DNA of 64,000 bases, from contig CAVYTO010000002.1 of assembly GCA_963771505.1 (NCBI GenBank), positions 496,001 through 560,000 on the forward strand, given 5' to 3'. The stretch comes from JAJPHW01 sp963771505 (GTDB taxonomy: Bacteria > Acidobacteriota > Terriglobia > Terriglobales > Acidobacteriaceae). Below are positions 8,122 through 16,131 of this stretch, piece after piece. The notes under the pieces were generated by a model. The model was not told the origin of the DNA and searched no databases. It saw only the letters and a list, made by a program, of their open reading frames with translations. Every line of letters starts with the position of its first letter. The first letter of the stretch is position 1. A program made the translations under genes and the position numbers.

Positions 8122-11100
8122 TTACACCACAAAATATTTCGCGGCGGGATGGTGCACGACGATCGCGGACGTCGACTGTTCAGGCTCCAGCAAAAATCCA
8201 CTGGTTAGCTTCACGCCCACATTCTCTTCGGGCTTAAGTAACGCAAACAGCTTCGTCTGGTCTTCAAGATTTGGGCACGCCGGATAGCCGAACGAATATC
8301 GCGACCCGCGATACTTCTGGTGGAACAGGTCGCGCACGTGCTGAGAATCTTCGTTAGCGATTCCCAATTCTTCCCGCATCATCTTGTGCACATATTCCGC
8401 CAAAGCTTCCGCAGTTTCCACGCTCAGGCCATGCAAATAGAGATAGCGCGTGTATTCACCCGCCTCGAACAGCCGTTGCGTTTCGACGGACGCTTTATCT
8501 CCGATCGTGACCAGCGATAGTCCGAGCACATCCATCACCCCGGATAGCTTGGGCGAAAAGAAATCGGCGATAGACAGCCTTCTCCCCTCGCGCTGGCGTG
8601 GGAACGTAAAGCGCAGCAACTCCTTTGCTGAAGACTTTCCTAAGCCAGGCTCGTACACGACCACATCGTTCCCGTCGGCTTGGGCGGGGAAATATCCGTA
8701 GACGGCCTTTGGTTCAAAAATGCCGCTCTCGATTACGTCTTCCTGGAGTTGCATCTTGATCGGACGGAATTTGGTCTCGACCAGGCGCAGATAATCTTCC
8801 TGCGATGCCGTCTTCAATTGCCACTGATTCTTGAAGAGCGCGGTGTCGTTGATATAGGGGAACAGTTCCCGTAAATCGAAGTCCTTTTTCACCCGCACGC
8901 CCCAGAATGGCGGCACGGGTATATTGGGCGCATCCGTCACCACCGCGCTGCGCTCAGCAAACGCCGGCCCAACCTGTTCGCCCACGGCAACCGCTTTGGC
9001 ATATTCTTTTCTGGTCTTGCCTTCCTGCAAACGGTTCGCTCGCTTCCCGTTTGCCGTGGCGAGGTCTTCCATGATGTGTAAGCCGGCAAACGCATCGTCC
9101 GCGTAGAACACGGCGTTGGCGTATTCCTTGCGCAAATCGTCTTCGACATATTTGCGGGTGAGCGCTGCGCCCCCGCAGATTACGGGAAAGTCGAGTTTTT
9201 GCTGCTGCAAGTCCTGGATGACATATTTCATCTCCAAGGTCGATTTCACCAGCAAGCCGCTGAGTCCGATTGCATCGGCCTTATGCTCGATGGCGGACTT
9301 GATAATCACATCGCCCGCTTGCTTGATTCCCAGATTCACGACTTTAAAGCCGTTGTTCGTCAGAATAATATCCACCAGATTTTTGCCGATGTCGTGAACG
9401 TCGCCTTTCACGGTCGCCAGCACGATGGTTCCCTTTTGCGATCCGGCCTTCTTCTCCATCTTCGGTTCGAGATAAGCGACCGCGGCTTTCATCACCGATG
9501 CGGAATCGAGCACCGAAGGTAACTGCATTTTGCGCGCCCCAAACAGTTCGCCGACTGTGCGCATCCCATCCAGCAACACGGTGTTGATGAGTTCCAGCGG
9601 CGAGTATTCGTGAAGCGCTTCTTCTAGCAGCTGATCCAGCGATTTCTTCTGCGCGCCGTCGCCGACGGTCTTCTCTCCGTTGATGATGGCGTATTTCAGC
9701 TTGTCGTCGACCGACAGCGTCTCCACGTGCGCGGCAGTCTGTGCCTGGGCTTTGCCCTTGGTTCCAGCAAAGTGCTGCATGAAGACCTGTAGCGGATCGC
9801 CCGCCGACTCATCGCGGAAGATAAGCTTGCGCGCAAGCTCTACTTCTTCATGCGGAATCTTGTACAGCGGATAAATCTTGCTGTAGTTGACGATGGCCAT
9901 ATCCAGGCCATTGTCGACAGCTTCATGCATGAACACCGAATTCAGTACGCGCCGCGAGTAGGTATCCAGGCCGAATGAGATATTGCTCACGCCCAGAATC
10001 GTTTTCACTTCCGGCAGTTCCCGCTTGATACGCTTCACCGCCTGAAGCGTCTCCATGCCGGCGGTGCGGTAGTCTTCCTGTCCAGTCGAAATCGGCAGAG
10101 TGAGCGCGTCGAAAATCAAATCCTGGGGATGTAGGCCGTATTTCTCCGTAGCCAGCTTGTGGATGCGCTTGGCAATCGCAACTTTCTTGTCTGCGGTCAG
10201 TGCCATGCCGTCTTCGTCAATGGTCAGCGCGATCACGGCGGCGCCGTAGCGCTTCGCCATCGGCAGGACTTTCGACGTGCGCTTCTCTCCATCTTCAAGG
10301 TTGATGGAGTTGATAATTGCCTTACCCGGAATGCGCTTCAACGCTTCTTCCACGACATCGGCTTCAGTCGAGTCCACCAGGATCGGCGCGGGCACGCGTG
10401 TCGCAACTTTTTCGAGGATCGACGTGATGTAGTCTTTCTCGTCTTCGCCAACGATCGCGCAGCACAAGTCCAGCATGTGCGAACCTTCGTTGACGAGCTT
10501 TTTCGCGAGCGTAAGAATGTCGTCGTACTTCTTGCCTTGCACCAGCTTGCGGAAATGTTCCACGCGCGTGGTCGTGTTAAGTTCTTCGGCGACGATGAGC
10601 GGCTTTGGATCGAGATCCAACGGCACCATGGTGTAGGCGCTTGACGCCGCAGCCTGATAAGTCACGTCCCGACTTAGCGGCTCGATTCCCTCTACCGCAT
10701 CGACCACCGCTTTGAGATGCTCAGGCGTGGTGCCGCAGCATCCACCGACGACGGCCACTCCATATTCTTGTACGAAGCGCTTGTGATATCGCGCCAGCTC
10801 TTCTGGTTTCAGCTTGTAGACTGCATGGCCGCCTTCGTTCTGCGGAAGCCCGGCATTCGGCAACACGGAAATCAGCTTTGTGGAATTAATGCCGAGGTAG
10901 CGCACTGCATCGTTCATTTCCGCGGGGCCGGTCGCGCAATTCAAGCCGATGATGTCAACGTCCAAAGGCTCAAGCGAGGTGAGTGCGGCTCCGATTTCCG
11001 TCCCTAGCAGCATCGTGCCGGACTCTTGCAGCGTCACTTGCACCTGCAAGGGGAGACGCTTCCCGGCTTTCTTCATGGCTTCGATCACGCCGATCGTGGC

Positions 11101-11601
11101 GATCTTGGCTTGTAGTAAATCCTGCGCGGTTTCGATGAGCAAAATGTCCACGCCACCCTCGATCAGCGCCAGCGCCTGCTCTTCGTAGGACGCCACCATC
11201 TCTTCGAAGCCGACGTGACCAAGCGAAGGTAGTTTGGTGGTCGGGCCCATCGAACCCGCCACGAAGCGCGGCTTGTCTCTCGTGGAAAATTGCTCTGCGA
11301 TCTCTCGTGCCAGCTTGGCCGATGCGACATTGATCTCGCGCACCCGATCTTCTAGTTCGAATTCGCGCAGCACCAGTCGCGTGCCGCCGAACGTATTGGT
11401 CTCGACGACATCGCATCCGACGCGAAAAAAATCCGCGTGAATGTCCCGGATAATATCGGGGCGGCTGAGCGATAGCACCTCGCTACAATTTTCTTTATTC
11501 CAATAATCGTCCAGCGTGGGGTTGCGCTTCTGGATATTCGTCCCCATGGCGCCGTCATACACCATGACGCGTCGTTTCGCGAGTTGGAGAAAATCTGGCA
11601 T
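8122..11601 (-). CDS. metH: Cobalamin-dependent methionine synthase
   Basis: A 1159-residue enzyme transferring the methyl of 5-methyl-tetrahydrofolate to homocysteine through cobalamin. Domains in order: homocysteine-binding barrel (about 1-310) with zinc ligands in GLNCATGP and VVGGCCGTTPEH; pterin-binding barrel (about 340-610; NSINLEDGE); cap/helical region; B12-binding Rossmann domain with the axial His motif DVHDIG (about 740-880); and a C-terminal reactivation domain binding S-adenosylmethionine (about 930-1140; FPRQREGRRLSIADFF). Length is close to the usual 1150-1230. Start is ATG 11601, with only a weak upstream purine run. I saw no cobalamin or SAM riboswitch in the 90 bp upstream of it. 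Confidence 0.97.
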   Translation of the reverse strand: MPDFLQLAKRRVMVYDGAMGTNIQKRNPTLDDYWNKENCSEVLSLSRPDIIRDIHADFFRVGCDVVETNTFGGTRLVLREFELEDRVREINVASAKLAREIAEQFSTRDKPRFVAGSMGPTTKLPSLGHVGFEEMVASYEEQALALIEGGVDILLIETAQDLLQAKIATIGVIEAMKKAGKRLPLQVQVTLQESGTMLLGTEIGAALTSLEPLDVDIIGLNCATGPAEMNDAVRYLGINSTKLISVLPNAGLPQNEGGHAVYKLKPEELARYHKRFVQEYGVAVVGGCCGTTPEHLKAVVDAVEGIEPLSRDVTYQAAASSAYTMVPLDLDPKPLIVAEELNTTTRVEHFRKLVQGKKYDDILTLAKKLVNEGSHMLDLCCAIVGEDEKDYITSILEKVATRVPAPILVDSTEADVVEEALKRIPGKAIINSINLEDGEKRTSKVLPMAKRYGAAVIALTIDEDGMALTADKKVAIAKRIHKLATEKYGLHPQDLIFDALTLPISTGQEDYRTAGMETLQAVKRIKRELPEVKTILGVSNISFGLDTYSRRVLNSVFMHEAVDNGLDMAIVNYSKIYPLYKIPHEEVELARKLIFRDESAGDPLQVFMQHFAGTKGKAQAQTAAHVETLSVDDKLKYAIINGEKTVGDGAQKKSLDQLLEEALHEYSPLELINTVLLDGMRTVGELFGARKMQLPSVLDSASVMKAAVAYLEPKMEKKAGSQKGTIVLATVKGDVHDIGKNLVDIILTNNGFKVVNLGIKQAGDVIIKSAIEHKADAIGLSGLLVKSTLEMKYVIQDLQQQKLDFPVICGGAALTRKYVEDDLRKEYANAVFYADDAFAGLHIMEDLATANGKRANRLQEGKTRKEYAKAVAVGEQVGPAFAERSAVVTDAPNIPVPPFWGVRVKKDFDLRELFPYINDTALFKNQWQLKTASQEDYLRLVETKFRPIKMQLQEDVIESGIFEPKAVYGYFPAQADGNDVVVYEPGLGKSSAKELLRFTFPRQREGRRLSIADFFSPKLSGVMDVLGLSLVTIGDKASVETQRLFEAGEYTRYLYLHGLSVETAEALAEYVHKMMREELGIANEDSQHVRDLFHQKYRGSRYSFGYPACPNLEDQTKLFALLKPEENVGVKLTSGFLLEPEQSTSAIVVHHPAAKYFVV

Positions 11602-11690
11602 TTTGTTTTAGGTCGCTGGTCGTGAGCCGTTCAATTCGTTAGTCACTGCGAACGACCTGCGACCACCAACTAACGGCTGTTGCTATACAG

Positions 11691-11715
11691 AAAAGCCGGC
11701 CCGTTCGGGACCGGC
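11691..11715 (-). terminator. Intrinsic terminator of nuoI
   Basis: On the minus strand GCCGGTCC pairs with GGGCCGGC (8 bp including one G-T) over a 5-nt loop, followed by TTTT (plus-strand AAAA at 11691-11694). It separates nuoI from metH, so they are probably not one transcript. Confidence 0.8.
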
Positions 11716-11741
11716 GTTCGGTTCAATCGTCTTTTGCTGCT

Positions 11742-12272
11742 TCAGACGCCCTGTACCGGAGCTGCCGGGGCTCCGCCATTTACCTCGGTCTGGTTGAAAA
11801 CCGCGTTGGCACCCATATGGGCCGGCATAGCCGCTAACATTTGTTCTTTGCGGTAAACAAGATTGCTCGCGTTGAAAGTGGCCAATTCGAAGCCGTGACC
11901 ATGCGTAATCGCATCCGTCGGGCAGGCTTCGACGCAATATCCGCAGAAAATGCAGCGGTTGTAGTCGATGTTGTAAACTTTCGCGTACCGTTCGGCTCCG
12001 CTCACCCGATTTTCAGCCGTGTTCTCAGCCGCCTCAATGTAGATGCAATTCGACGGGCAATTGGCGGCGCACAAGAAACACGCCACACACTTTTCCAGGC
12101 CGTTCTCGTCACGCTGCAATACATGCACGCCGCGAAACCGCTCCTGAAACTTCGCTCCCCGCAGCGGCCCCTTGCCATCGGGATAATTTTCCACCTGCGT
12201 CGGCTGGAACATCTCCATAAAAGTAATGCTCATACCCTTGGCGATGGCGGCAATGTTCTTGAGGACTGCCAT
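11742..12272 (-). CDS. nuoI: NADH-quinone oxidoreductase subunit I (two 4Fe-4S ferredoxin-type subunit)
   Basis: A 176-residue peripheral-arm subunit of respiratory complex I. It carries two complete 4Fe-4S motifs, CVACFLCAANCP and CIFCGYCVEACP, which hold the N6a/N6b clusters passing electrons toward quinone. The N-terminal helix KNIAAIAKGMSITFMEMF is the usual amphipathic membrane-contact helix. The last 25 residues are Ala/Gly/Pro-rich and look dispensable. No other nuo gene is present in the window, and it has its own terminator. It is therefore a stand-alone copy, either split from the operon or a second copy. Start is ATG 12272. Confidence 0.93.
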   Translation of the reverse strand: MAVLKNIAAIAKGMSITFMEMFQPTQVENYPDGKGPLRGAKFQERFRGVHVLQRDENGLEKCVACFLCAANCPSNCIYIEAAENTAENRVSGAERYAKVYNIDYNRCIFCGYCVEACPTDAITHGHGFELATFNASNLVYRKEQMLAAMPAHMGANAVFNQTEVNGGAPAAPVQGV

Positions 12273-12444
12273 AGGCTTTAGTATACCGAAAGGTTACTCC
12301 CAGCAAAGTGCGTGGCCAGCGAGTGGCGTCATCGGCAGGGTGAATGGGAGGTTTTGCGAGGGCGTGGAAGATTCGCAGGTCGAGAATTGTTTCGCCCCAG
12401 AGTCTCGTCGTTCTTTCCAGCAGTTGGTCAACGACGGCTGCCTG

Positions 12445-12822
12445 CTACAAGGCCGCCGAAGCACTCGCCTGCCTTGATGGGGCCAACGCGATAAGAGCGA
12501 CGCCGACGACTGCGGCAATGGCGTAGCCGACTATGTCGCTGCGCAAGTCGCGGTACTGAATCCCCTGCATGATCATGACCGTATCGTGGGCCAACGTGGA
12601 CCAGCCCGCAAACAAAATTAGGCTGCGGTGTTCCTTGGGATTGAGGGAAGCGATCAGCAGAAACGCGCCGAGTGAGATGTAGATACCAAGGATCATCTGG
12701 TCCGGCCGGCTGATCGACGTTGCCGCGCCATCCCGGATCGCACCGATCAGCGGATAAAGGCCAGCCACGCAGGTTAATCCCGACAAAACCAGAAGAATCT
12801 TTAGAATGCGTTGTCGAATCAT
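12445..12822 (-). CDS. Small four-helix membrane protein (DUF6632-like)
   Basis: A 125-residue integral membrane protein with four predicted helices (LKILLVLSGLTCVAGLYPL, MILGIYISLGAFLLIASL, LILFAGWSTLAHDTVMIM, IVGYAIAAVVGVALIAL). The segment SLNPKEHRSLILFAGWS fits the DUF6632 type of small membrane protein, whose function is unknown. I start it at ATG 12822 because GGAGGAC lies 6 nt upstream. An earlier ATG at 12858 would add a basic leader of 12 residues ahead of this ribosome-binding site. Its C-terminal tail is Ala/Ser-rich. Confidence 0.7.
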   Translation of the reverse strand: MIRQRILKILLVLSGLTCVAGLYPLIGAIRDGAATSISRPDQMILGIYISLGAFLLIASLNPKEHRSLILFAGWSTLAHDTVMIMQGIQYRDLRSDIVGYAIAAVVGVALIALAPSRQASASAAL

Positions 12823-13071
12823 GCGGGTCCTCCATTTGCCAAGTGACGGTCGCAACACGTGAGACTAGAACTGTCTGGCCAAAATCACTACAGACGTTGG
12901 GCGCGCTGCAGGTGAATGCGAGGAGTTTGCTATACGTCTCAGACCGTTGTCAAGAATATGTACGTGAACCGCCGGGAGACTGGTCCCCACTGGCTACCCG
13001 AGGCTGGGTATTGCCGATTGAGTTCGCATAAAGTCCAAGTTGGAATCGAACTCTTGGCGACTGGTTTCTCG

Positions 13072-13596
13072 CTAGTGTTTTTGCAGAATGCGGTGGCGTT
13101 GGGCCAGGTGATTATTCGCCTTCGGATTGAGGTCTTCGTATTTCAGGCAACTAATCGTTCCGTCCACTTCGAGGACGGCGAGGGCAACGTCTTTGCAATC
13201 GGAAATACCGTGTTCGCGCAGCGCGCGATCCAGTTCGTCTTTGCTGACGCGTTCTTTGGCGAGGTTCGCAAAAACAACTTGTCCATCGTGAATGAGAAGC
13301 GTCGGCTGGCCTTCGATAAATTTGCGGAAGAGGCGGTTGCGCCCTGAGATCGAGCCGACCGCATAGTTGACCACCAACAGCGTGGCGGCAGCCACGGCTC
13401 CGCCAGCGAGGGACGTGTCGGGCCCAGTCATCGCGTTCTGCACCGAATTGCTAATCAGCAGAAGCAGCGTGAGGTCGAAAGGCGTCATCTGTCCGACTTC
13501 GCGTTTGCCGCTCAGACGAACCCCAATTAGAACGATTGCGTACACCGCAGCCGTGCGACCGACAATCTCAATTAGGACATGCCAACCAGGAAACAT
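13072..13596 (-). CDS. DUF421 / YetF-type membrane protein
   Basis: A 174-residue protein matching the DUF421 layout: three N-terminal helices (AVYAIVLIGVRLSGKREVGQMTPFDLTLLLLISNSVQNAMTG is spread over helices 1-2; helix 3 is AVAAATLLVVNYAVG) and a cytosolic domain with the family signature GQPTLLIHDGQV and the C-terminal CLKYEDLNPK. YetF-like proteins are linked to envelope stress or sporulation in Bacillus, but their molecular activity is unknown. The stop of the upstream coiled-coil gene is only 3 nt before this start, so the two are one operon. Confidence 0.85.
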   Translation of the reverse strand: MFPGWHVLIEIVGRTAAVYAIVLIGVRLSGKREVGQMTPFDLTLLLLISNSVQNAMTGPDTSLAGGAVAAATLLVVNYAVGSISGRNRLFRKFIEGQPTLLIHDGQVVFANLAKERVSKDELDRALREHGISDCKDVALAVLEVDGTISCLKYEDLNPKANNHLAQRHRILQKH

Positions 13597-13599
13597 GGA

Positions 13600-14421
13600 C
13601 TACGGCTGGCTCGCGCTGACCGGAACCGGCGCGCCTTTAGGCGTGCTCAAGTAGCCCGTGGCTTGTTTCTTGGTTGCGGTCCACACCACGATTTCGTAAA
13701 GCATGTGATCGCGTCCGCTATAGAACTGGATCGGCTCGCTCAAGTTGCGGTCTTTTTTCTCGATGGTCTTATCGTCGGAAGTGACGCCGAGCGTGAACTT
13801 GCCGCGCTTTTCGTCGGTCTTTTTCAGCTGCAGGCTTACCGTTCCCACGGGCTGCGGCTTTGCGCCTTTCACCAAAGTGAATTCGTAATAATTACGATCA
13901 CCCTTGTGCTTGAGAGTATCGAGGTCTTGGCGAGTATTTGCGATGAGTCCGCTCTGCACGCCGAGGTCGCCGACGGCGCTTTGCAATTTTGCCTGGGTCG
14001 CGGCGAGGTCGGCTTTTGTGGACGCGACATCGGTCTTCACGCCGCCGACGTCGGTTTTGACTCCGGCCACTTCCCCGTTCACTTCGCTGATCTGCTTTTT
14101 CTGGGCTTCGGTCAGCCGTGCCTCGGCGGCTTTTTGTTCGTGTTGCAATTGCGTTGAGCGCTCGGCGAGTTCGCGCTTGGTCAGCCCGACCTGTTTGGCG
14201 AGAGCTTCATCGTCCGACTCGGCCGATTGCATCCGCTTATCGAGATCGGCAAGTTGCGACGAACTGGCGGTCTGGTCTTGCGCCATCTTCGCTATCCGGT
14301 TGTGCTGGTCGTACATCACGTACGACGACGCAGCCGCATAGACGACCGCGACTGCCACCAGAATCCATTTGCCCGCAGTGCCTTCGGAACTCGAGTGCAC
14401 GACTAAGCCTTCATCAGCCAT
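13600..14421 (-). CDS. Single-span membrane protein with long coiled coil
   Basis: A 273-residue protein: a short cytosolic N-terminus, one transmembrane helix (WILVAVAVVYAAASSYVMY), an extended coiled coil of about 110 residues with near-repeats (GEVAGVKTDV / GGVKTDVASTKADL), and a C-terminal beta-rich domain (YYEFTLVKGAKPQPVGTV... ) with many Lys/Asp pairs. I start at ATG 14421 because AAGGAGAGAG lies just upstream. A start at 14481 would prepend a basic leader containing that ribosome-binding site. The function is unknown. It is co-directional and nearly contiguous with the DUF421 gene, which suggests a shared envelope role. Confidence 0.75.
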   Translation of the reverse strand: MADEGLVVHSSSEGTAGKWILVAVAVVYAAASSYVMYDQHNRIAKMAQDQTASSSQLADLDKRMQSAESDDEALAKQVGLTKRELAERSTQLQHEQKAAEARLTEAQKKQISEVNGEVAGVKTDVGGVKTDVASTKADLAATQAKLQSAVGDLGVQSGLIANTRQDLDTLKHKGDRNYYEFTLVKGAKPQPVGTVSLQLKKTDEKRGKFTLGVTSDDKTIEKKDRNLSEPIQFYSGRDHMLYEIVVWTATKKQATGYLSTPKGAPVPVSASQP

Positions 14422-14481
14422 ATTCTCTCTCCTTAAACTGTTAGGACGGGGACGCATCCATTGTTGAGTACCCGCCGACAC

Positions 14482-14773
14482 GTGTCAATTACCGACGGTG
14501 TACCGCATAGGATGCTCCTTCGGGCGGTCAACCTTAGGATGATGGATACATTGACTTCTCTAACTTTCGGTCAATGTTATGTTTACCGCACGTCGGGACT
14601 CGCTTGTGGAATTGGCCACCCTTGTCGATTCGGGGGATGAACTTGAAGCCAGCTTTACAGACAGAGACTGCGTGGGGCATGATTCCGATCAAATATTTTG
14701 GACGTGGGGTTTTGGGCAACGAGCCCTACGATCCAGCTACGCCAGCTGTGGCGGCTCGCGGGCTGACGTATCT
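14482..14773. other. Intergenic region with an 8-bp inverted repeat
   Basis: No gene supported. ACATTGAC (14548-14555) and GTCAATGT (14570-14577) form an 8-bp inverted repeat around 14 nt, about 130 bp upstream of the coiled-coil gene start. It could be an operator or a weak hairpin. The remaining sequence has only overlapping short frames without family features. Confidence 0.4.
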
Positions 14774-16072
14774 TTACCTCTGCGTGAGCCCTTCCAGCAC
14801 CGAGAAAAACTCAGGGTACGAGACCGCCGCAGCCTCGGCGCCGTTAATTTTCGTTTCCCCATCTGCCCGCAGTGCAGCAACTGCAAAGGCCATGGCGATG
14901 CGATGGTCGCCGAACGAATCGATTTCCGCGCCGTGAAGTTTCTGGCCGCCGGGAATACGCAGTCCATCCTCGCGCTCTTCTACTTCCGCGGCCATTTTCC
15001 GAAGGTTGGTAGCAACCGCCGAAATGCGGTCGGTTTCTTTCACTCGAAGTTCTCGGGCGTCGCGGATTTCAATCCCGTTCGCTGTGTAGGGTGCGATTGC
15101 GGCGAGCACGGGAATTTCGTCGATGAGGGCAGCGGCATCCGCGCCGCCGAGCGATAGGCCGCGCAGCTCGCCGCCCGTGGCTTTGAGTGTGCCGGACAAT
15201 TCTCCGTGATGCTCGGCTAGTTCGATGACAGACAGCTTGAGGCCAAGTTGCCCAAGCATGTCCAATAGACGCGCGCGAGTCGGATTCATCAGCAGCGAGT
15301 CGATAATGAGATCGGAACCGGGAAACAGCGCCGCCGCGCAGAGAAAGAATGCAGCACTTGAAATGTCGCCGGGAATTGCGGCTTCGATGCCGGAAAGCGT
15401 TTGCCCTCCTTTGATGAGAGAAGTATTTCCCTGCTGCTGAAGTTCCGCGCCGAACGCTTTCAGCGCCAACTCGCCGTGATCACGGGTGCGGATGGATTCC
15501 GTAATGCGCGTTTGGCCGCACGCATACAGTCCGGCGAAAAGTAGCGCGGTTTTCACCTGCGCGCTCGGAATCGGGACTTCGTATGTAATACCCCGCAGGG
15601 GCGCGCCCCGGATGCGAAGTGGTGGCCTGCCTCCAGCGTTTGACTCGATTCCTGCGCCCATGATGCGCAGAGGATCGATGATTCGCGCCATTGGCCTTCG
15701 CGATAAAGATTCGTCACCTTTGAGTTCGCTGGTGAAGGGCTGTCCGGCGAGCACTCCGCTCAACATTCGCATGGTCGAGCCGGAATTTCCGCAGTCGAGT
15801 AGCTCTCTGGGCGGTTCCAGCTCTTGGCCTCGCCCTTCGATCACAACCGATGTGCCGTCCTTTCGCCAACCAACTCCGAGACTTCGCAGACAGTTCAATG
15901 TGCTGGCGCAGTCGGCCCCAGTTGAGAAGTTCGCTAAGGTGGTGGTTCCGTGCGCAATCGCCGCCAACATGGCGTAGCGATGCGAGATCGACTTGTCGCC
16001 TGGAACACGCAGTGAACCTGAAATTCCCACTGCGGGACGGATCACAACGCTCGTGCCCCTGACTAAAGTCAT
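14774..16072 (-). CDS. aroA: 3-phosphoshikimate 1-carboxyvinyltransferase (EPSP synthase)
   Basis: A 432-residue enzyme of the shikimate pathway, joining shikimate-3-phosphate and phosphoenolpyruvate. The N-terminal SLRVPGDKSISHRYAMLA carries the substrate Lys and Ser residues, LDCGNSGSTMRML is the phosphate-binding signature, DESLSRRPM contacts PEP, and the C-terminal ELRVKETDRI and DSFGDHRIAMAFAVA complete the active site. Length is normal for bacterial AroA. Start is ATG 16072. It stands alone, with no other aro or trp gene adjacent. Confidence 0.96.
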   Translation of the reverse strand: MTLVRGTSVVIRPAVGISGSLRVPGDKSISHRYAMLAAIAHGTTTLANFSTGADCASTLNCLRSLGVGWRKDGTSVVIEGRGQELEPPRELLDCGNSGSTMRMLSGVLAGQPFTSELKGDESLSRRPMARIIDPLRIMGAGIESNAGGRPPLRIRGAPLRGITYEVPIPSAQVKTALLFAGLYACGQTRITESIRTRDHGELALKAFGAELQQQGNTSLIKGGQTLSGIEAAIPGDISSAAFFLCAAALFPGSDLIIDSLLMNPTRARLLDMLGQLGLKLSVIELAEHHGELSGTLKATGGELRGLSLGGADAAALIDEIPVLAAIAPYTANGIEIRDARELRVKETDRISAVATNLRKMAAEVEEREDGLRIPGGQKLHGAEIDSFGDHRIAMAFAVAALRADGETKINGAEAAAVSYPEFFSVLEGLTQR

Positions 16073-16131
16073 CTAAGCAACTATAACGAAATGGCGTAGA
16101 GACCATTTCCTTTGCTATAGTGCTTCGCATC

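Noticed and set aside
10159..10644. 161-codon plus-strand frame inside metH
   Set aside because: Antisense to a conserved catalytic domain; no ribosome-binding site and His/Arg-rich composition.
11602..11690. Possible cobalamin riboswitch or regulatory RNA before metH
   Set aside because: Only a loose imperfect inverted repeat (AGCCGTT / AACGGCT) is visible; none of the conserved B12-box elements could be identified.
14534..14936. Short frames in the 292-bp gap before aroA
   Set aside because: No ribosome-binding site or family features, and they overlap the conserved 3' end of aroA.
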